64,000 nt of DNA from Hyphomicrobiales bacterium. GTDB lineage: Bacteria; Pseudomonadota; Alphaproteobacteria; Rhizobiales; Phreatobacteraceae. A program made the translations under genes and the position numbers. Within the stretch, counting starts at the first letter, position 1. Every line of letters starts with the position of its first letter. Under the pieces are notes generated by a model, which saw nothing but the letters and a program-made list of their open reading frames with translations, was not told the DNA's origin and did no database searches. This document shows positions 9,113 through 22,746 of the stretch, piece after piece. The stretch spans positions 494,357-558,356 of the forward strand of contig JAFKKV010000011.1 of NCBI GenBank assembly GCA_017304475.1, in the 5' to 3' direction.

Positions 9113-9793
9113 ATGTTGGATGCGGCGACCGCGCTTTATCGGATCGTCATTGCTGACGACCACCCGCTGTTCCGCGGCGCGCTGCGCGAGGCGGTGACGG
9201 GGCTGGGTGTCAAGCTGGTCATTACCGAGGCCGGGTCCTTCGCCGAGATGTCCGACCTGATCGGAGCGGATCCGGATGTCGACCTGGTGCTGCTCGATCT
9301 CGCCATGCCCGGCGTGAAGGGCTTTTCCGGCCTGATGTATCTGCGCGCTCAATATCCCGGCGTGCCGGTGGTGATCGTCTCGGCCACCGAGGATGCCGAC
9401 GTCATCCGCCGCTGCTTCGAATTCGGCGCGTCCGGCTTCATCCCCAAGACGCTCGGAACCGAGGCGATGCGCGAGGCGGTGCGCATGGTGCTGGACGGCG
9501 GCACCTATGTGCCGCCCGATATCGATCTCGCCGGCGGCCGCGATTCCGAAAGCGCCAAGCTGGTGGCGCGTCTCGCCAGCCTGACGCCGCAACAGGTGCG
9601 CGTGCTGATGATGCTGTCGGAGGGCCTGCTCAACAAGCAGATCGCTTATGAGCTGACCGTCTCGGAGGCGACCGTCAAGGCGCATGTCTCGGCGATCCTG
9701 ACCAAGCTCGGCGTCGACAGCCGGACCCAGGCGGTCATCGCCGCCTCGAAGATCGCCGCCGAGGGCTGGCCGGGCCAGGCGCTGAACGGCTGA
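9113..9793 (+). CDS. LuxR/NarL-family response regulator (orphan)
   Basis: A 226-residue two-domain regulator. The receiver domain (about residues 8-125) has the acidic pocket IADDHPLFRG, the phospho-acceptor aspartate in VLLDLAMPG and the conserved lysine in GFIPKTLG. The C-terminal LuxR helix-turn-helix (about 155-215) reads LTPQQVRVLMMLSEGLLNKQ then VSEATVKAHVSAILTKLGV. No histidine kinase lies next to it, so its partner is unknown. The start is at ATG 9113; no other gene is in the same operon, and the next gene is convergent. Confidence 0.88.
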   Translation: MLDAATALYRIVIADDHPLFRGALREAVTGLGVKLVITEAGSFAEMSDLIGADPDVDLVLLDLAMPGVKGFSGLMYLRAQYPGVPVVIVSATEDADVIRRCFEFGASGFIPKTLGTEAMREAVRMVLDGGTYVPPDIDLAGGRDSESAKLVARLASLTPQQVRVLMMLSEGLLNKQIAYELTVSEATVKAHVSAILTKLGVDSRTQAVIAASKIAAEGWPGQALNG

Positions 9794-9798
9794 GATGG

Positions 9799-10665
9799 TC
9801 AGGCCGCCGGCCGTGCGGCGGCCGGCTTCAGCAGGATGGCGAGGCCGGCCAGCACCAGTGCCATGCCGGTCAGGCGCAAGGGGCCGAAGGTCTCGCCGAA
9901 GACGAGCGAGGAGGCCGCCGCGCCGACAAAGGGCACCAGCAGGGCAAAGGGCGCGACGGTCGCGGTCGAATAGCGCCGGATCAGCCGGCCCCAGACCGCA
10001 TAACCGAAGGTCGTGGCGGCGAGGCCGAGATAGATCGCCGAGAGCCAGCCTGGCAGGGAGGTCTCCAGCACCGCGCGCCAGACCGAGGCTGGACCGTCGA
10101 TCGCCGCGGCGAGCGCCAGGCCCGGCAGCGGCGGCACCAGGCTCAGCCACGCCATCAGGCTGAACATGTCGATGTCGCCGACGCGTTTCAGCAGGACATT
10201 GCCGAGCGCGAAGCTCACCGGCGACACCAGGATCAGCAGAAGCGCGCGGGCGTCGAAATCCTGGCCGACGGTGCCGGCGATGCAGACGAGGCCTGAGGAT
10301 GCGATGGCGAGCGCGGCGATCTGGCGACGCGTCGGATGCTGGCCGAGCAAGGCCGCCGCGAAGGCGACGGTGAACAGCGCCTGGCTCTGCACGATGACCG
10401 AGGCGAGGCCCGGCGGCACGCCCTGCGCGATGCCGATGAACTGGAACAGGAACTGCCCGACGAACAGCGTCAGCCCGAGGCCGACGAGCCATGGCCAGGG
10501 CAGGCCCGGACGCGCGACGACAAGCACCGGCAGGGCGGCGATCAGAAAACGCACCGCCATGAGGAGCGGCGGCGACAAGGTCTCGAGTGCGACCTTGGTC
10601 AGGACGAAAGCGAAGCCCCAGACCAGCGTGACGAGCAAAGCAAGCGCGACGTCGAGCGGTTTCAT
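9799..10665 (-). CDS. EamA/DMT superfamily transporter
   Basis: A 288-residue inner-membrane protein with about ten predicted membrane segments in two EamA repeats. The first is MKPLDVALALLVTLVWGFAF to about residue 140; the second begins near ILVSPVSFALGNVLLKR and ends with GLAILLKPAA. It resembles EamA-type exporters of amino acids or metabolites; the substrate cannot be told from sequence. It converges on the response regulator with a 5-base gap. Confidence 0.85.
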   Translation of the reverse strand: MKPLDVALALLVTLVWGFAFVLTKVALETLSPPLLMAVRFLIAALPVLVVARPGLPWPWLVGLGLTLFVGQFLFQFIGIAQGVPPGLASVIVQSQALFTVAFAAALLGQHPTRRQIAALAIASSGLVCIAGTVGQDFDARALLLILVSPVSFALGNVLLKRVGDIDMFSLMAWLSLVPPLPGLALAAAIDGPASVWRAVLETSLPGWLSAIYLGLAATTFGYAVWGRLIRRYSTATVAPFALLVPFVGAAASSLVFGETFGPLRLTGMALVLAGLAILLKPAAARPAA

Positions 10666-10813
10666 CGCTCCAGACTGCCGTCCTGACCGGGCTTCGCCAA
10701 ACGGAATCCGGTGATGTTCGCATCTCCGGTGTTGATGACGGGGCCTTGCGAAGCCGGCGGCGGGACGACTGTCTCGCCCGCCGCCGGTGAAGGGGCGGTT
10801 TTCGCCCGGGAGG

Positions 10814-11581
10814 TCAGAAGCGGTAGTTCAGGCCGGCGCGCACCATGTCGGCGGTTATCCTGGCGTCGGCGTGGATCAGGATCCGGCCAAGATCGGTCCG
10901 GTAGGTCTGGGTGCCGAGATCGACGTGAAGATATTCCAGCTTGGCGGTCAGCCTGTCGGTGAGGGCTGCCTCGACGCCGGCGCCCAGCGTCCAGCCGACA
11001 TGAGTCTTGCTGCTCCGGTCCGAGGTTGAAAAACCGCCGCCGGCGCCGTCGTCGTAATCGAACCGGGTACGGTCGCTCACCCCGCCGAGCGCAAGGCCGC
11101 CGGTCGCATAGACGAGAAAGCGGTCGAAGGTGAAGCCGACGCGGCCGCGCAGCGTCGAGAGCCAGTTCACCGTGGTCGACCAGGTCTGGTTCGCGCGATC
11201 GCCGGGAAGCCAGATATTGCCGTCGGGCGCCTGGCCATGGCTCTTCATGCCGGTCAGCGAGAAGTCCGCCTCGAGGCCGGCCACGACCTGGCCGAACTGG
11301 TGATTGTAGCCGACCGTCGCGCCGATCAGTCCGCCATTGGCCGGCAGGCTCTCGTTCACGTCGCTATAGTAGATGCCGAGGCCCTGATAGGCGGCCGTCG
11401 TCGTGCCCTGGTGGGCACTGCCTCTGCCATAGCCGCCGCTGATGCCCGCATAGAAGCCGGTCCACATAGAGGCCGAGGCCGTGCTGCCGAACGGGGCCGG
11501 CGCCCGCAGGGGCGCGTCAGCGGCCAGTGCCGGTGCCGTCAGGCCAAAAGCGAGAGCGAGGCCGGGCAGGATCGTTTTCAT
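10814..11581 (-). CDS. Outer-membrane beta-barrel protein (Omp25/Omp31-like porin family)
   Basis: About 255 residues. A signal peptide MKTILPGLALAFGLTAPALA is followed by a barrel with GFYAGISGGYGRG near the start, typical of Hyphomicrobiales Omp25/31-like proteins. Alternating strand patterns run to a C-terminal aromatic, RAGLNYRF, the usual outer-membrane insertion signal. I use the ATG at 11581 because it starts the signal peptide; an ATG four codons upstream also exists. Likely a structural outer-membrane protein. Confidence 0.85.
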   Translation of the reverse strand: MKTILPGLALAFGLTAPALAADAPLRAPAPFGSTASASMWTGFYAGISGGYGRGSAHQGTTTAAYQGLGIYYSDVNESLPANGGLIGATVGYNHQFGQVVAGLEADFSLTGMKSHGQAPDGNIWLPGDRANQTWSTTVNWLSTLRGRVGFTFDRFLVYATGGLALGGVSDRTRFDYDDGAGGGFSTSDRSSKTHVGWTLGAGVEAALTDRLTAKLEYLHVDLGTQTYRTDLGRILIHADARITADMVRAGLNYRF

Positions 11582-11747
11582 CGGTGTCTCCATGAGGTCT
11601 GGGGGAAAGGTTTTGGCCGTGGGCTGTCCGCCGCGTAGGCGTCACCTGCGCTCGGCCATGGCCGGCGTGGCCCGGGATGAGCGGCGAGGCGGGGTGGCAG
11701 CGCCAGGAGATCTCCGGAAGCCGCCATGTCGCCTCGCGCCGGTCCGG

Positions 11748-12362
11748 TCAGGCCTGGTGAGCGAGCATTGCGCCGAGCCCGATCAGCGTCGCGCCGCTCG
11801 CCCGCGCCACGAGCTGCCGGGGCATGGCCCGGGCAAACCGGCCGAGTGTCGCCCAGGCGATGGCGACGGCTGCGACATCGGCAGCGGACAGCACGGCGTT
11901 GACGATCACGCCGAGCAGCAGGAGTTGCAGCCAGGCCGGCCAGGCTGCTCCGGGTTCGACGAATTGCGGCAGGAAGGTCAGGAAGAACACCGCCGTCTTC
12001 GGATTGAGGACCTCGACCACGACACTGGCGCGGAACGTGCCGGGCTCCGCCACGGCGGGGCCTTCGCTCATGCCGGGGCGGGTCAGGATCATCGCGGCGC
12101 CGAGCCAGACCAGATAGGCCGCGCCGGCGAGCTTGACGGCGGCATAGGCAAGCGGCGCGTGATGCAGGATCGCGGCGAGCCCGAGTGCTGCGGCGGCAAT
12201 ATGGACATAGCAGCCGAGATGGACGCCGAGCGCCGCCCTCAGCCCCGCCTTCGGGCCGTGGGCCAAGGTCTGAGCGGTCATGTAGAGCATTGCGGGGCCG
12301 GGCATCGCGGCGAAGGCCAGCGTCGCGAGCGCGAATGGAATCCAGTATTCCGGCGACGGCAT
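11748..12362 (-). CDS. LysE family amino-acid exporter
   Basis: A 204-residue membrane protein of the LysE/RhtB family, starting MPSPEYWIPFALATLAFAAM followed by the family motif PGPAMLYMTAQTLAHG. About six membrane segments. RhtB-type members export amino acids such as threonine, homoserine or leucine; the substrate here is not known. The start at 12362 places the first hydrophobic helix correctly; an open frame continues 61 codons upstream but is arginine-rich and unlike the family. Stands alone on the minus strand. Confidence 0.85.
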   Translation of the reverse strand: MPSPEYWIPFALATLAFAAMPGPAMLYMTAQTLAHGPKAGLRAALGVHLGCYVHIAAAALGLAAILHHAPLAYAAVKLAGAAYLVWLGAAMILTRPGMSEGPAVAEPGTFRASVVVEVLNPKTAVFFLTFLPQFVEPGAAWPAWLQLLLLGVIVNAVLSAADVAAVAIAWATLGRFARAMPRQLVARASGATLIGLGAMLAHQA

Positions 12363-12611
12363 TTTCGCTTGTCTCCCGATACGAACGCACCGCCTCTTGC
12401 CCGGCGGCATCGATGGGACACGACGCCTGGCGATTCGACATCGCGAGGGGCGGTCGGGAGCAGGACTAAGCCCAAGGGGGAGTCGAGGCGTATACGCCCG
12501 CTGGCGTATTTCGGCGCCGGCCGAGGCGGCCGAAGGGGCGGCCACGGTGCCAGGGTTAGCGGAATGCTGACGCGATGAGCGGCCTTCGCGGAAGCGGGCC
12601 GGGAGGTCGTC

Positions 12612-13262
12612 TCAGCCGGCGGGAAGGCCGAGGCGAACCGCATAGGCCGTCAGTTCGGCGGCGCTGTGCAGGTCGAGCTTTCGCATCAGGTTCTCGCGAT
12701 GCTTGCGCGCCGTCAGCGGGCTGATGCCGAGCCGTTCGGCCATGTCGCGCGCGGTCGCGCCATGGGCGACCAGCGCCAGGATCTGCAATTCGCGGCGGGT
12801 CAGCGGGATCGGCGAGATCGTCCCGGCGGTCGGTTCCGCCACGCTCCGGCCATCCGCGGCCAGGCGCACCGCGGCGGCAAGATAGGATCCACCCTGTCGG
12901 ATCGCGTCGACCGCGACGGCAAGTTCGGCCGGGTCGTCATGTTTGGTGAGATAGCCGTCGGCGCCTGCATCGAGCGCCGCGCGCACCGTGCGCGGCTCGA
13001 GATTGGCGGTGAGGACGAGGATCTTCAGGCGCGGGAAGCTGTCGCGCAGCGAGCGGATGAATTGCAGCCCGGTGACGCCGGGCATGCCGAGATCGAGCAC
13101 CAGCAGGTCGGTGGCATTGTGCCTGAGCAGGCTGCGCACGCTTTCGCCGTCGGCTGCCTCCCCCACCACGACCACGTCGTCGAGTGTCGAGAACAACAGT
13201 TTCAGCCCTTCCCGCACGATCGCGTGGTCATCGGCGAGAGCGACGGCGAAGGGGCGCTTCAT
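12612..13262 (-). CDS. NarL/FixJ-type response regulator (orphan)
   Basis: A 216-residue response regulator. Receiver domain at about residues 5-122: acidic pair in ALADDHAIVREGL, phospho-acceptor in LLVLDLGMPG, lysine in GYLTKHDD. LuxR helix-turn-helix at about 150-210: LTRRELQILALVAHGATARD and GISPLTARKHRENLMRKL. No kinase gene is adjacent. It resembles the regulator at 9113 in layout but not closely in sequence. Target genes unknown. Confidence 0.87.
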   Translation of the reverse strand: MKRPFAVALADDHAIVREGLKLLFSTLDDVVVVGEAADGESVRSLLRHNATDLLVLDLGMPGVTGLQFIRSLRDSFPRLKILVLTANLEPRTVRAALDAGADGYLTKHDDPAELAVAVDAIRQGGSYLAAAVRLAADGRSVAEPTAGTISPIPLTRRELQILALVAHGATARDMAERLGISPLTARKHRENLMRKLDLHSAAELTAYAVRLGLPAG

Positions 13263-13468
13263 GCTCGGGTCATTGCGGTGTCCACGGACCAGGACATCGC
13301 AGATAGCAAGCTCCGGCCGTCATGTCGTCCCGGCCTGCCATGCCGGCTGTCATGCAGCCGTCAGGTGTTGAACCCGCGGCCATGAACGACAGGGGCGCGC
13401 GCGAAAGACCTGCCTTCGCCGCGCCCCATCGCGGCGCGCCGGGAGAGACGGCGAGCCCGCGGGCAAGC

Positions 13469-14377
13469 TCAGAGCTGCTGCGCCTGAAACGTATTGCAGG
13501 CGCTGATCTGGCCGCTTCTCAGGCCGGTCATGAACCAGCGCTGGCGCTGCTCGGACGTGCCATGGGTGAAGCTGTCGGGCACGACATAACCCTGGGCGCG
13601 CTTCTGCAGCATGTCGTCGCCGATGGCGGCGGCCGTCTGCATGGCGGCGCGCACGTCGTTCTCGTCGATGAAACGGGCGCGCTGCTGGGTGTGGAACGCC
13701 CAGACGCCGGCGAAACAGTCGGCCTGCAGCTCGACGCGCACCTGCAGCGCATTGCTCTGGGTCTCGTTGCCGGCGCTCTGCTGGGCCTGGTGGACGCGGT
13801 CGAGCAGTCCCATCAGGTTCTGCACGTGATGGCCGACCTCGTGGGCCACGACATAGGCATAGGAAAACTGGCAGGCCTGCGCCTCGCCGCTGCAGCCGCG
13901 GAAACGGGTCGTCAGTTCCTGGAAGAATGCCGTGTCGAGATAGACCTTGCGGTCGTTCGGGCAATAGAACGGCCCCATGGCCGATTGCGCCGTGCCGCAG
14001 CCCGAGCGCGTGGCGCGGGTGAACATGACCAAACCGGGGTTTTCATAGCGCCGGCCCGCCTCCTGGAAGATCTTGGTCCAGGCATCCTCGGTCGAGCCGA
14101 GCACGGCGGCGACGAAATCCCCCATCTGGTCGCCGGGGCGGCCCTGCTGGCCCGGTTGCTGTTGCTGCTGCACCTGGCGCTGGCCGCCGCCGGTCACCGC
14201 GTCATAGCCGCCGATCAGGATCGCGGGATTGATGCCGGTGACATAGGAGATCAGGCCGATGACGATCATGCCGCCGATGCCGAGGCCCGCGGGCCCGCCC
14301 GGAATACCGCCGCCACCGCCGCCACCGCCGCGCCTGTCCTCGACATTCTCCGAGCGCCGGAAATCATCGTAACGCAT
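13469..14377 (-). CDS. Neutral zinc metallopeptidase (YpfJ/KPN_02809 family)
   Basis: A 302-residue membrane-anchored protein. A glycine-rich N-terminal segment (around residues 18-30) is followed by a hydrophobic helix GIGGMIVIGLISYVTG, then a periplasmic domain with the zinc motif VAHEVGHHVQNLMG. It also has conserved RGCSGEAQAC and QADCFAGVWA, the latter supplying the third ligand region. These are hallmarks of the putative neutral zinc metallopeptidase family found next to many DNA-metabolism genes. Its substrate is unknown. Divergent from ccrM. Confidence 0.87.
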   Translation of the reverse strand: MRYDDFRRSENVEDRRGGGGGGGGIPGGPAGLGIGGMIVIGLISYVTGINPAILIGGYDAVTGGGQRQVQQQQQPGQQGRPGDQMGDFVAAVLGSTEDAWTKIFQEAGRRYENPGLVMFTRATRSGCGTAQSAMGPFYCPNDRKVYLDTAFFQELTTRFRGCSGEAQACQFSYAYVVAHEVGHHVQNLMGLLDRVHQAQQSAGNETQSNALQVRVELQADCFAGVWAFHTQQRARFIDENDVRAAMQTAAAIGDDMLQKRAQGYVVPDSFTHGTSEQRQRWFMTGLRSGQISACNTFQAQQL

Positions 14378-14507
14378 GGTCCGTCCCCTTGGGTCGGCCA
14401 GATCATGCAGCCGGAGGCCGGCGCGCGCAACTCCCAGGATGAAACAAGGATTTACTGCGCCTTAAGTTTTACAAAGAATTTAGGTTTACCTTTTGGTGAC
14501 AGAATAA

Positions 14508-15776
<1,269 letters not shown>

Positions 15777-15786
15777 CCCCCTTCCG

Positions 15787-16197
15787 TCATCGGCCGCGGT
15801 TGCGCGCATCCAGCGACCACAGGCCGGGGCCGGTGGCGAATAGCTGCAGGAAGCCGCCGGCGATCGCCAGGTTCTTCATGAACTGGCCCATCTGCGCGGC
15901 ATTGCCGGGCTGCAGGTGGAAAAGAAACGCCGCCAGCAAGGTGAAGCCGGCGAGCAGCAGCGCCGCGAGCCGGGCCTGGTAGCCGACCAGGATCATGATG
16001 CCGCCGATCAGTTCGACGATGATGACCAGCGGCAGCAGGATGCCCGGTACGCCGGCGGATGCCATATAGGCGGTCGCCCCGGCATAGCCGGTGATCTTGC
16101 CGAAGCCGGCCTGGATGAAGATCGCCGCGAGCAGAATGCGGGCGGCGAGTTTGGCGGCATTGTTGAGCGCCGGATTGTCGAAGAGATTGTCGAACAT
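15787..16197 (-). CDS. DoxX family membrane protein
   Basis: A 136-residue protein with four membrane segments. It begins MFDNLFDNPALNNAAKLAA, then ILLAAIFIQAGFGKITGYAG (the DoxX signature), GILLPLVIIVELIGGIMILVG and two more helices. DoxX/DoxD-like proteins are quinone-linked or redox-associated; many, like this one, have no proven role. The start at 16197 matches the family's usual length; an upstream open extension is shadow sequence. Ends 10 bases from the ccrM stop, convergent. Confidence 0.8.
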   Translation of the reverse strand: MFDNLFDNPALNNAAKLAARILLAAIFIQAGFGKITGYAGATAYMASAGVPGILLPLVIIVELIGGIMILVGYQARLAALLLAGFTLLAAFLFHLQPGNAAQMGQFMKNLAIAGGFLQLFATGPGLWSLDARNRGR

Positions 16198-16308
16198 GCT
16201 GATCCCCGTGGCCTGCGAGCGACTTCCCGCGCCCTGTCTGTAAAACTCTGTCATGAACCGCGTGAGTCGCCGCTGCCGCGCGGGGACCCACGGCCTGCGG
16301 CAGAATGT

Positions 16309-16339
16309 CGCCGCGGAGCCGGCGCGGGGCTCCGCGGCG
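16309..16339. terminator. Perfect 12-bp inverted repeat after the lactate permease gene
   Basis: Arms CGCCGCGGAGCC (16309-16320) and GGCTCCGCGGCG (16328-16339) with a seven-base loop. It starts seven bases past the permease stop. There is no clear T-run on the minus-strand exit side, so this is a probable but not textbook intrinsic terminator. Confidence 0.5.
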
Positions 16340-16345
16340 CCGGGT

Positions 16346-18010
<1,665 letters not shown>

Positions 18011-18335
18011 GGCGTGAGACCTCCCCGCCGCGTTGCCTCGCCACGGTTTTCGTTTTCTTGTCGTTGCCGGAGAGCTGCCGTGGCGGCCGCCGCTCCGCAG
18101 CCGAGCCCTTGCATGCAAGGCCGAGATCGGGTCCGACCCGGCTCGACGCCGATGCTGGATTCGCTGGTTACACGGTAGATTGGACAAATTGTCGCAGCTA
18201 GCCGCGACCATCCATCGCCACCGCCCGGCACGCGCAAAAGGCGGCCCTGTTCATCACATGGTCGTGATCGGATAGGTTGCAGCGGGCTTGCCCGGCGCGC
18301 CGCGCGCCGGGGGCGCCGCAGACGAGGAGATCGTG
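18011..18335. other. Intergenic region between divergent permease and inhibitor-like genes
   Basis: 325 bases without a supportable gene; it should contain the lactate permease promoter. A CTTGCATGCAAG palindrome at about 18109-18120 is the only symmetric site noticed; its role is unknown. Confidence 0.5.
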
Positions 18336-18635
18336 ATGAAAGCTCTGGGTGCCGTGTTGATATTGACCGGCCTGGTCGCCGTGCCTTTGGCCTCGCCGGT
18401 CGAAGCCCAGCCCGCCATGCCGGGCTTCGCCCAGGGCGAGGCGGCCTGCCGCCGGGCCTTGCCGGTCGCGCGCCGCTTCGTCGGGCGGCCGGAGCGGCTG
18501 GTGCGCGCGCGCTTCCGCCCGCCGGCCCATCTCGTCGTCCGCTATTGCCAGATGTGCACGCGCGATTACCGGCCGAACCGCCTGACCTTCGGGCTCGACG
18601 GCCGCAATATCGTGCGCAGCGCCGGTTGCGGCTGA
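18336..18635 (+). CDS. Secreted small protein resembling peptidase inhibitor I78 family
   Basis: A 99-residue exported protein. The signal peptide MKALGAVLILTGLVAVPLAS is cleaved near VEA. The mature part has RFVGRPERL and the C-terminal block YRPNRLTFGLDGRNIVRSAG ending in Cys-Gly, which fits the I78 pattern (VGR, then YRPDRLN...D..G.I..V.CG). I78 proteins resemble elastase inhibitors; inhibition is not shown here. ATG 18336 has GAGGAGA seven bases upstream. Extra cysteines (YCQMC) are unusual and may form a disulfide. Family call is from pattern memory only. Confidence 0.6.
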   Translation: MKALGAVLILTGLVAVPLASPVEAQPAMPGFAQGEAACRRALPVARRFVGRPERLVRARFRPPAHLVVRYCQMCTRDYRPNRLTFGLDGRNIVRSAGCG

Positions 18636-18684
18636 TCCGCGGCGGGTGCGCCGGCGTCGCCGGCGCACCATCGTGGTTCTGCGG

Positions 18685-20271
18685 TCAGGCGCGGCGCGCG
18701 TTCCAGAACACGATCTGGCCCTTGAGAATGCCGGTGACATTGCGCCGATAGGCCGATTTCGAGAAATACTGGCCGGTCGGCAGGAACGGCACCTGCTCGA
18801 GCGTCACCTTCTGGATATCGGCGGCGATGCGCTTCTGGGTCTCTGTGTCCGGCGCGTCGAGCCAGGCATCCTGCAGGCGCTGCAGGTCCGGCAGGTCGGG
18901 CCAGCCGAACCAGGCCTTGGCGCCATTGGCTCTGAGCGGTTGCATCACCGCCGGATTGACCACGTCGAGGCCGATCCAGGTGGTGTGGAACATGTTCCAG
19001 CCGCCCTGGGCCGGCGGCTCCTTCTTGCCGCGGCGCTGCACCACCGTGCCCCAGTCGGACACGGCGAAATCGACATTCATGCCGAGCTGGCGCAGCAGGT
19101 CGTTGCCGACCTCGCCAATGGCTGCGAGCGACGATTGGTCGCTCGCCGACATCAGCACGACCCGTTCGCCGTTATAGCCGGCCTGTTTCAGTTTCTCGCG
19201 CAGCGCCGGCATGTCGCGCTTGCGCGTGATCACGTCGAGGCCGGCATCGCTCGCCATCGGCGTGCCCGGCGGGAAGATGCCGACGCCTTCGCGCCACATG
19301 GTCTGGTCGGTGCCGGCGACAGAGGTCATGAAATCGGCCTGCGACATGGCCTCCAGCACGACCCGGCGCACAGCCGGCTTGTCGAAAGGCGGATGCAGGC
19401 AGTTGAAAATGCCGGTGCCCATGATGCCGAGCGGATTGAGCTGCTCGGTCACCACGTTGCGATTGCGCTCCAAGGGCGCCAGCAGGTCGTTCGGCGGGTT
19501 CTCCCACCAGTCGGCCTCACCGCTCTGCAGGGCGGCGGACGCGGTCGCCGGATCCGGCATGACCAGCCATTCCACCCGGTCGAAATGAGCCACCTTCGGG
19601 CCGGACAGCCAGTCGGGCGTGCCGCCCTCGCGCGGGCGATAGCCGTCGAAACGCTCATAGACCGCGCGCGCGCCGACCAGGCGCTCGCCCGGCACCCATT
19701 TGAACGGACCGGAGCCGATCGCCTCGGTGATCGGCTTGAACGGGTCGGTATTGGCGAAACGCTCGGGCAGGATGACCAGCGCCGGCGGGCCGACCTTGGC
19801 GAGCGCGTCGAGCAGCGCGCCGAACGGCTTGGTCAGGCGGATGACGAAGCTCTTGTCGTCGGGCGCCGAGATTTCGGCCACCCGCAGCATCAGCGCCTGG
19901 CCCAGCGCGTCGCGCGCCGCCCAGCGTTTGATCGAGGCGACGCAGTCGCGGCCGCGCACCGGCTCGCCGTCATGGAAACGCAGGCTGTCGCGCAGCTTGA
20001 AGGTCCAGCGCTTGCCGTCGTCCTCCACCGTATGGCCCTCGACCATTTGCGGCTGCGGCTTCAACTGGCTGTCCAGGCCGTAGAGCTGGTCATAGACCAG
20101 CAGCGCATGGTGGCGCGTGACATAGGCCGTGGTGCCGATCGGGTCGAGCATGGTCAGGTCGGCCTGCGGCACATATTTCAGCACGCTGGCGCGCGCGGTG
20201 GTCTGGGCGAGCGTCGATCGCGGCAGGGCGGCCGCGGCCAGGGCGCCGGTCAGGAAGCTACGGCGTCGCAT
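18685..20271 (-). CDS. Peptide-type ABC transporter substrate-binding protein (SBP_bac_5 family)
   Basis: A 528-residue periplasmic binding protein. It has a Tat-like signal MRRRSFLTGALAAAALPRS, then the family N-terminus LKYVPQADLTMLDPIGTTAY and the WTFKLRDSLRFHDGEPV motif of DppA/OppA proteins. ATG 20271 has GGAG eight bases upstream; an ATG four codons earlier (20283) is the alternative. No permease or ATPase genes adjoin it, so it is an orphan binding protein. Substrate probably a peptide or similar, not determined. Confidence 0.87.
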   Translation of the reverse strand: MRRRSFLTGALAAAALPRSTLAQTTARASVLKYVPQADLTMLDPIGTTAYVTRHHALLVYDQLYGLDSQLKPQPQMVEGHTVEDDGKRWTFKLRDSLRFHDGEPVRGRDCVASIKRWAARDALGQALMLRVAEISAPDDKSFVIRLTKPFGALLDALAKVGPPALVILPERFANTDPFKPITEAIGSGPFKWVPGERLVGARAVYERFDGYRPREGGTPDWLSGPKVAHFDRVEWLVMPDPATASAALQSGEADWWENPPNDLLAPLERNRNVVTEQLNPLGIMGTGIFNCLHPPFDKPAVRRVVLEAMSQADFMTSVAGTDQTMWREGVGIFPPGTPMASDAGLDVITRKRDMPALREKLKQAGYNGERVVLMSASDQSSLAAIGEVGNDLLRQLGMNVDFAVSDWGTVVQRRGKKEPPAQGGWNMFHTTWIGLDVVNPAVMQPLRANGAKAWFGWPDLPDLQRLQDAWLDAPDTETQKRIAADIQKVTLEQVPFLPTGQYFSKSAYRRNVTGILKGQIVFWNARRA

Positions 20272-20419
20272 GTCGATCTCCATTTCAATGCGTCTTCGGA
20301 GGGCGGTCCGGCGGCCTCGGGGAGGCGCGCCGATTTGGCCGGCAACCTCCCATGCCGCAAAGCTGCTGCCAATGGCTGAACAGCCTTGCGCGATCACCTG
20401 AGCCGGCGGCCCAAACGAA

Positions 20420-20443
20420 AAGGGGCGCCGCGAGGCGCCCCTT
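20420..20443 (-). terminator. Intrinsic terminator of groESL
   Basis: Stem AAGGGGCGCC / GGCGCCCCTT with a four-base loop, about 30 bases past the groEL stop. On the minus strand the stem is followed by a T-rich TTTCGTTT. Confidence 0.8.
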
Positions 20444-20471
20444 CCGTATGCGTGACGATGGATAGGCTGGA

Positions 20472-22136
<1,665 letters not shown>

Positions 22137-22163
22137 CTAAAGGGGATGTCGGGTGGAGCGAAA

Positions 22164-22454
22164 TTACTTCGCGATCACACCCATGATGTCGCTCTCCTTC
22201 ATGATCAGGAGGTCGACACCGTCGATCTTCACTTCCGTGCCCGACCACTTGCCGAAGAGCACCTTGTCGCCCTTCTTCACGTCGAGCGGAACCAGCTTGC
22301 CGGCCTCGTCACGGGCACCGGCGCCGACGGCGATCACTTCGCCTTCCTGCGGCTTTTCCTTGGCGGTGTCCGGGATGATGATGCCACCCTTGGTCTTTTC
22401 CTCGGACTCCAGACGACGAACGACCACGCGATCGTGCAGCGGACGGAACTTCAT
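22164..22454 (-). CDS. groES: 10 kDa co-chaperonin GroES
   Basis: A 96-residue co-chaperonin that caps GroEL. It starts [20 protein letters not shown] and has the mobile-loop region [19 protein letters not shown] and the C-terminal [22 protein letters not shown] 22454 is preceded by AGGGACC. First gene of the groESL operon; heat-shock repression by HrcA is expected from the operator upstream. Confidence 0.97.
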   Translation of the reverse strand: MKFRPLHDRVVVRRLESEEKTKGGIIIPDTAKEKPQEGEVIAVGAGARDEAGKLVPLDVKKGDKVLFGKWSGTEVKIDGVDLLIMKESDIMGVIAK

Positions 22455-22525
22455 GGGTTGATGGTCCCTGAAATGAGCGGCGCGACGGCCGCGAAATGTC
22501 GTGGCGGCCGAGATCGGCCGAACCG

Positions 22526-22552
22526 TTGGCACTCACATGGCGTGACTGCTAA
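22526..22552. promoter_or_regulatory. CIRCE operator (HrcA-binding) upstream of groES
   Basis: TTGGCACTC, nine bases, GACTGCTAA. The consensus is TTAGCACTC-N9-GAGTGCTAA, so each nine-base arm has a single mismatch and the spacer is exact. It lies about 70 bases before the groES start, where CIRCE normally sits. HrcA itself is not encoded in this window. Confidence 0.88.
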
Positions 22553-22746
22553 CAGCTGGTCGGGGAGATAGGCGCATGCCTGGAAAGAGTCAAGAACGGG
22601 CCGGAATACGGTTAACGCTGGAGGCCCCCGGGAGGGCCGAAAATTCTCCGGCGGCCGCCGAAGCCGCGCCGCCCAGGACCCTTGCCGGCGCGCCCGGACA
22701 ACAACGGAAACTTGACGTGGCTCTTGTCCCGCCGGATCGTGACATC

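Noticed and set aside
9083..10723. Minus-strand frame of 546 codons covering the response regulator and EamA gene
   Set aside because: Runs through two genes with clear domains in other frames; composition is arginine-rich.
18646..20379. Plus-strand frame of 577 codons opposite the SBP_bac_5 gene
   Set aside because: Shadow of a gene with signal peptide and domain signature.
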